Below are positions 43,683 to 53,181 of a stretch of DNA of 64,000 nucleotides, in pieces (positions within the stretch are counted from its first letter, which is position 1; the number at the start of each line of letters is the position of its first letter). The notes beneath the pieces are model-generated. The model made no database searches, had not been told where the DNA came from, and saw only the letters and a list, made by a program, of their open reading frames with translations. The translations under genes were made by a program, and so were the position numbers. Source of the DNA: Icerya purchasi (taxonomy: Eukaryota; Arthropoda; Insecta; Hemiptera; Monophlebidae); assembly GCA_039619475.1 (NCBI GenBank), contig CM077116.1:302968464-303032463 (forward strand), given 5' to 3'.

Positions 43683-44798
43683 AATTACCTCTCAATATGA
43701 AATGATGGAGGCGTCGGGAGCGTCGATCGGAGGTTTGGTGGTCGTAGTAAAAGTAAATAGAACGATATATTCGATATTAAAACAGCGGAATCGATCGGTA
43801 AAGAGGGTGGAAGGGGTAAAGAGAGTAAGGCTATTTTAGACTATAGAAATAATTGATTTGTTAATTTGTAAATGTTTTGGATAACCGGCTAGGTTTAGAC
43901 AACAGAGCAGGAATTGGGCTATTATGTGAAAAAAATAATAATTAAAAAAAATTGGAGCAGCGTAAACGGACGACACGTGCGGGGGATCGGCGTGTGTGCT
44001 TTCGCGGCAGAGAACGTTATGTTAGATATATGCGCGGGATCGGGACGTGCGTTTTGGCATATGGCAGTAAGATCGGGGAATCGGGAAAATAAAAAAATTA
44101 TACTTAAGTTAATTTTATAAAAAATAAAACGCGGTATTGGGAACGGAGCGCGTGTGTGTGTGTGTGGGTGTGATATCGCGGCGGAGATCGGAATATGCGT
44201 GGGATCGGCGTGTGCGCTTTCGCGACGGCGACCGGAGCGTGCGCGAGAACGAAATATACGTGTGAGAGGTGTAACGGAGGTGTTGGGTTAGATTTACGCT
44301 TTAAATAATATATTGGGGTTAAATTTTGGAATTTTCATACTTAGGCCCCTGAATTTTGAAAAAGAAATTGCAGTACCATAGCAGTACTGGCGGGGTCAGC
44401 GGAGACTTGGGTTACTTTCGGACATTAATTAATATACTTATGTTAATTAATAATCGGATCGGTTTATCGGAAACGAGCGGGACGCGTACGAGGGAATTTC
44501 GCAGAAATTTAGGGAACTGGGGGGAACTCTTTCAGCACCTGGACACTAATTGGGGTTACTTGCGCCCCCGAATAACACTTTGGGTAGTTTATTGACCTCT
44601 GGTCACTGTTTGGACGTTCGGTTTATCGGAAACGAGCGGGAACCGTCCGGGGGAAACTTGGGTGAATTTTGGCCACCTGGACATGAATTGGGGTGAATTT
44701 TGAGTTCGGATTACCGGTCTGGGGTGAATTTTCGCTTCCGGGACAGGAATTGGGGTTCGGATTAGCGGAACGGCCAGTCGCCCCATTTAATGACTACT
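43683..44798. promoter_or_regulatory. Right terminal region with subterminal direct repeats
   Basis: Mirror of 27,205-28,320. It contains two of the three arm differences (43,919 and 44,053). Ends in ...CATTTAATGACTACT next to the AACGGT duplication. Confidence 0.6.
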
Positions 44799-44804
44799 AA
44801 CGGT
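44799..44804. repeat. Right target-site duplication AACGGT
   Basis: Exact copy of 27,199-27,204. The sequence that follows (TTTTTCCACTTTTCCC) differs from the left-arm outer flank read in reverse, so the palindrome ends here. Confidence 0.85.
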
Positions 44805-45730
44805 TTTTCCACTTTTCCCTTTTCGGTATATCATTTAATGTAATAATTAAACCAAAAAAAACTGTAGGCACATTCTACAATAATAAACCGTAATGTAGCT
44901 TTTTTGTGAGAACTTTTAAGTAATATTTTTTCGGTATTAAAAGTATTTAAACTCCCGTTGCAGGATATTCTTTAATAATTTTTTTTGCGCAATCTAAATT
45001 TCTGAAATATTTTATCGAAATTAATAAGAGAAGTGGATAAATATTATTGTAAAGCCATTATTCATAATGTAACACGTTTATGTAACTAAAATACAAACGA
45101 TTATAACGTAATTGAATGCCGTGTCTACGTTTGTTTTTCGGGGTTTCACGAGTAAATTTGCAAGTACTTTGCCCCCACCCCCACCCCACAAAAAAAAATT
45201 AATTAGAGTCAACAGAGTGTCATTTCTGGAGCTTCCTAGCTCTTTAATCGCTGCAATTACCCGTTTTTTTATTCTTTATTCGCCATTTTCCTTATGTCAT
45301 GTGTCTATGCACTTTCCCGATTGCTTCTTCGCGCTTTCAATGTGAATAATGTTTATTTATTAACTTTCAATTAACATATTTATGTAAAGTCTTTCTTTCT
45401 TCGCGAAATATTTATCATCATCCGATGATGAGACACGGTGCTCACGTTTAGCTGAAGAATGCTAGCCATTTTCACAACAAAAACTTTCGCTCAGTTATAC
45501 GCGTACAGACGTCATTTTAGAAATGTAAAAATTCAACAACTGACGTATCCCCACCCCTTTACTTTACACGCATACAATACTCGCTCATTAATCGGTTGCC
45601 AGTTGTTCACACGGTAAACTTCTCCCAAAATTTAAGAGAATATCTTTCTCATCTATATGGCCGTTTTATTCTGATTTTTCGGACCTCTTCATCGAGATTT
45701 TTTCTTTTCAATTATTACTTTCAAAGTTAC
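44805..45730. other. No gene seen
   Basis: AT-rich flank. Right next to the element the sequence TTTTTCCACTTTTCCCTTTT resembles the left flank at about 27,160-27,180 (CACTTTTCCCCTTTTTAATT), which may be chance or part of a local repeat that was the target. Confidence 0.4.
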
Positions 45731-45970
45731 GGTAGCGTGGCTACCAAACTAGGGGTGTCGTATAGATTTTTGGGGAATGTTTTGTTCCGGATCCAAGTCG
45801 CCCTCAGATTTGTACCTAATATGAAATAGAGATTAAGTACAATAGAAATCTAGGGGCGGTTGACAAAAAAGAACTGGTCCCAGTAATCTTTTCAAATCCA
45901 TTAGGCTTCTTAGTATATTATGAAAAGTTGAATTACACAATCCACGATTTACTTTACTTTACTTTACTTA
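45731..45970 (+). mobile_element. SINE-like family S copy (diverged)
   Basis: Contains GTTCCGGATCCAAGTCGCCC, GATTTGTACCTAATATGAAA, AACTGGTCCCAGTAATCTTT, CCATTAGGCTTCTTAGT and ends in repeated ACTTTACTTT. All of these align with the other copies, so it is close to full length. Confidence 0.65.
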
Positions 45971-46413
45971 CTGTAAAGTTATCGGTATTTAATAAAATTA
46001 ATTGATAAATTATAATAAACATACTATTTTTTTTCCTGTTTCCTCGCGCCAGAAATTAACAAAATGTTTCTAGCGTTTATATTTATACATGTAACTACCA
46101 TAGTAAACGTTTTATCGAATCTTTTCATTTATTTGTTCAACTGTATTTTACTACTCCATTTTTCCACTTCATCCATAAAACTCCTTATAGATCGACTACT
46201 TCATCTACAAAACTCCTCATAGGTCGACTAAATCACACCTGAAAGTTATACAAATTGTGCATGAAAACCATTCTACCCATTGACCCAAAACTAAAACAAA
46301 ATCGGGTTGCTAATTCGTGCGATTAGCGCACACTGACAGGTAGATGCATGGATTTTCTGACTTTCATTTATATCTATATATCTATATATCTATATACATA
46401 TATATATATATAT

Positions 46414-46622
46414 TACTAGCTGTTGGTGACGGGTTTGAGACTTATCTTGTTCCAGATCGAAGTCACTCACAGGTTTACCCAGCCTGAAATAATTAGATAT
46501 CAGAAAAATCTTTGGGAAAGTAAAGGTGACCGAGAGAAAAGAACTTGTGCCCCTACTCTCATTAGTGCCGTTGGACTTAGTACACTCTGAACCTTAACTT
46601 CACAAACCCCTACGCTCCGTCG
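46414..46622 (+). mobile_element. SINE-like family S copy
   Basis: Starts after a TA/CTATATAT microsatellite. Contains CCAGATCGAAGTCACTCACA, GGTTTACCCAGCCTGAAATA, CCCCTACTCTCATTAGTGCC and CTTAACTTCACAAACCCC. The 3' end is cut at the CTCCGTCG segment before the usual ACTTTACTTT tail. Confidence 0.7.
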
Positions 46623-46679
46623 CCCATATATCAATACCCGTATAAATTTGTATCTAGAAATTAACAAAAAATAATTCAG

Positions 46680-46680
46680 A

Positions 46681-46719
<39 letters not shown>

Positions 46720-46900
46720 AAACTCGGCCCTTCGAGAATCGGAAAGGGCAAGCTTCCTTCATTTTCAGGTCTTGTTCTTCTATAATTTTTATAGAAGAGT
46801 AAATTTCATTGGCTACGCCGTTCGACAAAAAAAATCTTTATTTACACATTTAACTTTCATTACATAAAATTAAGAAATCTTTATTTACAACAACGATACA
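46680..46900 (+). mobile_element. Short TA-associated element, copy 3 (diverged)
   Basis: A TA run (46,685-46,716), then AAAACTCGGCCCTTCGAGAA and CATTTAACTTTCATTACATA match parts of the 20-kb copy, but the GC hairpin is rearranged (GAATCGGAAAGGGCAAGC). It touches the preceding SINE-like copy. Confidence 0.5.
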
Positions 46901-46954
46901 ATATAATTTTGGGACAAATTTCGTGACAGGACACGTTTCCTGATGATCCCTGGC

Positions 46955-47650
46955 CAGTGCCGGAATAAGCAAGCGCAGGGCCCGTAGCAAATTCTATCGG
47001 GGGGCCCTTAATCTATTGAGTTCTTAAGTATAAAATGGTAAAACAATAATAATTCAATACTCAAATATGTTTATTTGCCATCTATAGGTTATACAAATTA
47101 TGTTAGTGTTTAATAGTAAAGTAGATTACAATAGCCTCTGTTAGCCTTCGACAAGTACAAACAGTCAATAATTCTGGTAAGGAACTAACATTTTAAAACT
47201 GACGATTAGTAACGACGAACTTTTATTATTTTTTAAACTTATACAAAGTAACTTTTCCAAATTTAATGTGGACGAATTTAGAGATAATACGATACGAATA
47301 TAAATTTCTCTGAGCAAATCTTATATTTATCAAAAAGAATCCGTTCGTGACTCATCGTGTTCCATCTTAATTAATTTTATATACGTTTCAATGTCGAAAA
47401 TGAACGTTCGCCACTGACTAAAGTCATCATGAGAGACCAATAAATGCGCAAAGCAATTAATCTAAATTGGGCAAACATAATTCTAATGAATTTTCCATTA
47501 GGAATTTATGATGTTGAATTTGCAGAGCTTCGTTTTTTGAACTGTCAATCCCACTAGCCATAATAACAAATAATGAAACACTGTGAGTCTTACAAATGAA
47601 TAGACAATTTCAAAACATTTTGAATCGACCTATTTCAATTCTACTACGCA
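46955..47650 (-). pseudogene. hAT-type transposon relic (C-terminal dimerisation region)
   Basis: Minus-strand frames near 47,360-47,480 read IALRIYWSLMMTLVSGERSF, then STLKRI, a stop, and TMSHERI. This is the highly typical hAT C-terminus (ALRIxLTxPVTVASGERSFS-KLKLIKNYLRSTMSQERL). The catalytic Glu-rich and Trp-rich parts upstream are not readable. The end at 46,955 (CAGTGCCGGAATAAGCAAGC, then AGGGCCCGTAGC and GGGGGGCCC) looks like a hAT terminus of the ZMYM1-like group. Frame breaks and stops are present, so this is dead. The N-terminal extent is unclear. Confidence 0.7.
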
Positions 47651-47734
47651 TTCACACTGAGTATCGAGTAAGAGTGCTCGCACATGTCAGACTTCTTTTT
47701 GTAGGGCCAATTATCAGGCTGATTAAAATTCTGT

Positions 47735-48010
47735 ACATTTATACGAGGGACTTTTTGTAGACTCGATGGGATTTTTTTAAAGAAGAAGTGAGAAGAAGCT
47801 AGAGCCTGAGTACCAAAGAACACGCCGTTTCATTACCGAAGATGTCCGAATAGCTGGGAATCAACAGTAAATATCAATATATAAATGGAATGAAGGGAAG
47901 AAAGAACGTGGATGATAAGTGAGCGTATGTAGAGTATGATAAAATCACAGGTAGCATGGAGTCCGAATTTAGAGATAAGGTGATTGGAGGAAATGAAAAT
48001 AATGGAACAG
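47735..48010 (-). pseudogene. LINE family A fragment, third copy
   Basis: Read on the minus strand, the nucleotides follow the 22.6-22.85 kb part of the intact copy: GACTCCATG, then TGTGATTTT..CAT..TCT, CATACGCTCAC, TCTTCGGTAATGAAACGGC and TTCTTCTTTAAAAAAATCCC. It covers the end of RNase H only and has many small deletions. Confidence 0.6.
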
Positions 48011-48890
48011 TCATCAATTCGGCAGAATGGAAAAGGTTTTTTTTTTTTTTTTGCGAAATCTCTACTTCATCGACAAAACTCCTCGTCGCCATCTACTGGA
48101 AAAAGTAAGATATCGGAAAATGTGAAAACTTTTCTTTATATACAAAATAAAGTTACATGTAATTTTACATATAAAAGACGCAAATGGCCGTGCGTCGAGT
48201 ATCTTTAAACAAAAAAAAAGAAAAGTAAAATAAAGTAAAAATTTGAAAGAGAGAGAAAAGAAAAGTTCTTTGTTTTTTTGTTTCTTTTTTTTAATCGAGC
48301 ACGTAAGAAATCGGAGATAAATTAATTTCGAAAAGTTTTTAAATATTACAAAATTTCGCCTAATTATATACATTTGTATGCTTCAGAGTACACGTAATGA
48401 ATTCATTTTAAAAGGATGAAAATTAATTATACCAAAACTGTGAGTGTGGAAACCGAACGCGCTTTTGGAATAGAAAGCTCGGCGCGCGTGATCAATTAAA
48501 ACGGCGCCATTTATCCGGCAACACACAATTTAATGTACTCGGAACATGGTACAGATTTAATCTGGTTACTCTAATTACAAAAACCTAACTGGCATGATGA
48601 GAAGAATCCGCCGCCAAGGATTCCGCTGGAGTTAGACTTCTCCATCGAGAAACCAAACGACTCCGTGAAATTTTTATTAATTTCTTCTTTGCCGATATTA
48701 AAATGTGTACACTGTCGTCGTGTTGGAGTTCACGAGCGGCAAATTATTAATCGTTTATGAAATTTCGATTTCGATCTTAATAAATAAACGCGTAGAACAT
48801 TGTGATGTGAACGAGCTTAAATTGCCAAGCTGTGTAGTTTATCAAACTGCCATAGAGCAGGGCAAAGACGGGAGCAGGACGGGTCGAGCG
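48011..48890. other. No gene seen; CpG content rises toward the right
   Basis: T-run at 48,036-48,052, an A/G-rich tract at 48,208-48,265, then unique sequence with rising CpG density (GAACGCGCTTTTGG, CTCGGCGCGCGTG) that leads into the promoter-like stretch. Confidence 0.45.
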
Positions 48891-49176
48891 ATTGTATAAA
48901 AGAAGATATTCGAGCAAGTGCACCGACGGCAATGCGGTGAGTCGGCTGAACAGTCCGATGTATAAAAGCTAAAAGCTGAAAGCTGCCTTTACACCATCGT
49001 CGTCGTCGTCGATGGCGGCGGCGGCGGCGGCAGCATCGTCGTCAGAGAACTTTGAGCAAAGCGACCTGGCCAGCAACCCTGTTGACCTACTTTTGATCCG
49101 CTGCGCGAGGCAACTTTGCGAGAAACCAAACAAAAAAAAAAAGGACACTAGAAGAAACGTGTGCGTCTTGGTTTAG
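48890..49176 (+). promoter_or_regulatory. Candidate host promoter/5' exon with two TATA boxes and a 54-codon frame
   Basis: TATAAA at 48,895-48,900 and TATAAAA at 48,961-48,967 lie in similar contexts (CGATTGTATAAAAG and CCGATGTATAAAAG), 66 bp apart. The region is CpG-rich and has GTC and GGC trinucleotide repeats (49,000-49,030). A donor-like GCG|GTGAGT sits at about 48,936. An ATG at 49,012 opens 54 codons (an Ala run, Ser run, then ordinary residues), ending TAG at 49,174-49,176. I recognise no domain, and the frame could be a 5' UTR peptide. It is the only stretch in the window that looks like a host gene start. No initiator motif is evident. Confidence 0.35.
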
Positions 49177-51251
49177 TGTTTGACTTCGGTTTCTGCAGCT
49201 CTAGTACGAATTGCAGACACGGTGGCGCTGTGCAACCATTGCCGATTGTCTGTCGTTCTGGCAAAACTGATGCAGGCCGAGATCGTGAGGAATCACGCGT
49301 TCTCGCACGTGAATCGTAACGGAACGACTTGCAACGTGACGCCGTTTTAATTGAAAATTTTAAACAACAGCTCTATAGCTGGCAGCAGTTGACCGAGTTT
49401 GCTCGTAAAAGTTGTGAGTTGCATCGCGACGTTCGTTAACCGAACGAAATGGCGCTTAATGTATACGCTAGTTTTTCTCGCCATTTGGCCTGAGCAATAG
49501 AAACGTTGAAATTTACCGGCCCAATTCGAATTCCGCAAGTTCCAGGCGAGTTTCAAATGGCCACTTCGACGGAGACTGACAACAATATGATCGTATTTAA
49601 CGAGTTCGAAAGACTAGCGACATCCGATGAAATATTTTACTAAATCGGTGCGGAGTTTTCCATTAAAAAAAAACAAACAAAACAGTGAAAGTCTGCTTTA
49701 TTAAGCGCATATTTGCTTTCGATTTCCCTTGAAGAGGGCCCCTTTCGAATCATGACACATTTTGAAACAAAAAAGCGATCCATCAGCCGATACGTTAAAC
49801 TTGTTTCTGTTTGTTTTTTTTTTTTTGTGGAAATCTTCCACCGTTAATCGCGAAGATACAAGTAGTTTTCAGCTGGGTTTGAATCTGCACAGACACACTC
49901 TATATTATCGAACACGTTCCAATCTACGGTTCTCAGATTGACCGTTTTTCGTGTTCATTTTTGCTCTTACAATTAGATCGAAGAAGGATTAGCTAACATA
50001 TATTCACGGGGCTTTCGGAGAACAATAGGCGAGCGTGTGTTTATCCTTTTAATTGACCGCGAAATCGCCGTACGATTATATATAATTTTCATTCGACAAT
50101 TTACGACTAATAATACACAATTCCAGTTAAAAGAAGGGGAAGATTTATACCTAGGTATTTCTCGTAGAGCAGCCGTTTTTATAACGTTATTACCGTAATT
50201 CTTTAATTTTTAGTTTCTTAGTCAAGCAGTTTAAGAAAAGCAATTGTTTTTTTTTTGTATTTTTTTTTTTTTTTTTTTTGGCGCATCTGGACATTTATTT
50301 AGCGTAAGTGAAATTTTTGTATACTTTCAACGGGCCTGAACGAAATAATACTGTCTTCTAAAGAAAAATCCGCTCTGGTAGCTGTGATAAAACTATAAAA
50401 GACAGTTTTGTGAGAAGGAAAAAAAGAAAAAAAATCAAAATGTTCCAGGATTTTTTTAAAATTTTCAAACGTCGAAATTGCTAAAACCGTGGTCCCGAAG
50501 TTGTTTTTCGGCCGTGCGAATTTATCGGACGAAACAAGGCATAACTCGACGATGGATTTAGTTACACTTTTTTATTGAAACTCCTTACTGTCCGACCCAA
50601 ACAAGAATTTTCGAATTTTCGTAGCGCCCCCCCTTGTACAATTTTGATACTTTATCAGAGACCCTAATGGACTTAATGATTTCCCCATTAAAACCGTCGT
50701 GTTTGCCAGCTGCATTAGACGTTTAATTTGTGTTCTAAGGTCGTTGCATTTTTTCTTACATCTTAAAAATCTCTGCAATATAGAAAAAACATTTACAATC
50801 GTAAAAATTCTTTTTTTTCTGTTTTTTTCTGGTTTTATTTACAGCAGTCCTTTTTGCCTATGTGACCTCTTAATTAACATTAATTTAAAGCCGTTGAAAT
50901 TTTAATAATCGTTGAAATCTTATAAATCTTAAAAGAAAAAAAACAATCTTTGAAAAAGTGTTCGACTATAATTTTAATAAATTTTAACTTGAAATACGTA
51001 ACAGTTAAAGAGAAAATCATTCGGGCTTATAAGTGCTTAAATGTTCGTTTCATTTTAATGCCGCCTTTTTTCTTTTCAATTTCTCCCCAGAAAACGGAAT
51101 TTCGCGTGAATAGCATTTTGACGAAAAGTTATAGTAGCAGATTAAGGAGAATGATTACAATGCGGTCAATCGTTTTCTATCGTGGCATAAATACATCATT
51201 TTCGTATCTCATCTTGTATATATCGCATTTTGCCAACTTAAATACGTAACC

Positions 51252-51286
<35 letters not shown>

Positions 51287-52599
51287 TTTTTCATTTGGAA
51301 CGGTTTTCAAAAACCAAAAAACTAAGGTTCTATCGAACGATTGCTGGAAAATGTAAAAGTATCCATTACTCTCACGTTAGTGGTTGTCGAAAGTATGATA
51401 GATCGGTAAATATTGCAGTGGCGGAGGATTTATTATTTGGGACACGCACACTTTGGACTGGAAAATATCTCTAAAGATGTTTTCAGAAAAGTTGTAAATT
51501 CGAGGGAAACGTCGAAACTAAACTTTAATTATCATTTCGTAAGAGAGAACCTGTATCTTCAATTAGCGTTCGTTAAATAATCTTGCAAAGGACTACTGTT
51601 AGGTGGTTAGCTGGAACTCATCCCCATCCACGCAGGCGTAAGTCTGTTTATGAGGAACTCGTCCGGGTTTCTTCACCAACACCATTTTACTGAAGTCGAT
51701 GAGCGATAAGATACATCTTCTTTTCTAATAGCGTCACATATTTGCGGAACGATTACACCATCGTTTCCGTGAGCTGGTTTTCTAGATTTTTCCAAGCGTC
51801 GTCTCGCTCTTTTCTAAGAGATGTTTTTTTTTTCCAGACCACGACCAAACTGAATTTTTAACCTATTTTTTAACCCGCTTTTTTATTTTTTTTCTTTTCG
51901 TCTGCCTAGCATTCTTGAAGAATACAACGAGCTCCGACTACTGTCTTCAGATCATATTCACCGAGTTCATTCGCTGCCAGCTATTCGGATTAAATGTAAC
52001 ATAAGTGATCTTACATCAAGAAAGTATGACCTTACGGCAGTATGAACGGGGCGAGGCGTATAATAAGCCGATCATTTTAATATGGAACGAGAAAAAATGT
52101 ATTAAATAAATAATCTCATTTCAAAAAAAACTGTATAACGAAAAAATGCTTTGTTGTTCTTTCGTAGATCGTACAAATCTAACTAAACAGAGAGCTCCAT
52201 TGATGCAGCATCGCTTTAGCCAGGTTTCAGTTTTTGTTATCGTCTTTTGGTAATTCTGGCGAACTTTGATGTTACATTAACTACATTTTCTGGAAAATCA
52301 TCAATAAACAACAAATAAAACATAAGCTTTAAGATACTTAGCGTGCCGGCGATACAAGGCAGATGTTGGAATATTCATTCTGGAATTTAACCTAGCACTC
52401 AAGATTCATTTTGAGAAAACAATAAGGGCGAGGAAAAATTTTCTTTCTGATAATAGACCGGGATTTACGAAAGGCTTACTTTACGTACAAGGGGCATGCC
52501 CGTGGATACACTTGTCTACAGCTTCATAGCTTTTTCGCATAGTATATATATATATATATATAATTGGGCATATCTGATTTTGAAATAGAAAAAGACTTG
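49177..52599. other. Unique non-coding DNA, possible intron or upstream region
   Basis: Moderately CpG-containing up to about 50,150, then AT-rich. Contains poly-T tracts (50,260-50,280) and a (TC)n run at 51,255-51,283. No conserved protein or RNA seen. Confidence 0.4.
51255..51283. repeat. (TC)n microsatellite
   Basis: Uninterrupted TC run next to a short T-rich tract. Confidence 0.95.
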
Positions 52600-52796
52600 T
52601 CACGTACCGAATCACTTCTAAGTTTACCCAGCCTGAAATAATTGGCCGCCAAAGAAATATGGGAAAGTAAAAGCGAATCCCAAGGGTAGAAAAGAACGAT
52701 ATGTTTTTCAGATCCATTAGGCTTGGTACATTATGAAAAGCTTAAGTACGCAATCCACGATTCCTTATCAATGGTGTAGGAATTATACTTATTTTC
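52600..52796 (+). mobile_element. SINE-like family S copy
   Basis: AGTTTACCCAGCCTGAAATA, ATTGGCCGCCAAAGAAATAT, AGATCCATTAGGCTTGGTAC and CCTTATCAATGGTGTAGG match the family. The tail is altered (ATACTTATTTTC). Confidence 0.7.
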
Positions 52797-53181
52797 ATCA
52801 TATACTCTACCTGACTGAGCAACTAAGATGCGTTTCATTTGCATAAAAGTCACCGGGTACGTGTATAGTTCGTAGTGCAGGCACTAATCGTCAGGTTTTT
52901 TCCGAATGTAACCGACTTTAAAAGAGGTTTCGGAATAAAATGAAACGCAAATCGTATGAATTTCAGATTATAGAATGATTTAACGTAAATTTACCGGCCC
53001 ATGGATCATTTGAAAATCTGTTTAATCGTCAAATACTGGAATTAAAACTTTTTCAAAAATTTTTAACGTTACGGATCTTTAAGATGAGTTCCATCAAAAT
53101 ATTTCTATGAAAAAAAATTCGGGCACTAATAATTATTACCCTTTAAAAGCATTACAAGTTAAACAAGTATCGGCCGATTAA

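Larger units (their letters stand above)
27205..44798. mobile_element. Palindromic Polinton/Maverick-like element, 17.6 kb, non-autonomous
   Basis: Ends are AGTAGTCATTAAATGGGG and its reverse complement, inside a 6-bp target duplication. Size, 6-bp duplication and AG...CT termini fit Polintons (self-synthesising, protein-primed DNA transposons related to adintoviruses). Usually these have terminal repeats of some hundred base pairs and a core of polymerase B, integrase, ATPase, protease and capsid genes. Here the terminal repeats have grown to 8,301 bp each and only a 992-bp spacer remains, so all core genes are gone. The two genes per arm resemble accessory or N-terminal parts of arthropod Polinton-like polymerase gene sets. 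The flanks outside the duplication are unrelated to each other, which argues against a simple mis-assembly. It probably moved using a helper element's integrase and polymerase. Confidence 0.85.
36498..44798 (-). repeat. Right arm of the giant inverted repeat
   Basis: Mirror copy of 27,205-35,505. All long frames of the left arm recur here on the opposite strand at mirrored positions, with identical proteins for both main genes. Confidence 0.95.

Noticed and set aside
27205..44798. Assembly or library fold-back artefact as the explanation of the palindrome
   Set aside because: An artefactual fold-back would continue into the reverse complement of the left flank. Instead the palindrome stops exactly at a perfect 6-bp duplication with a different right flank, and the arms differ at three sites. 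Spanning long reads are still needed.
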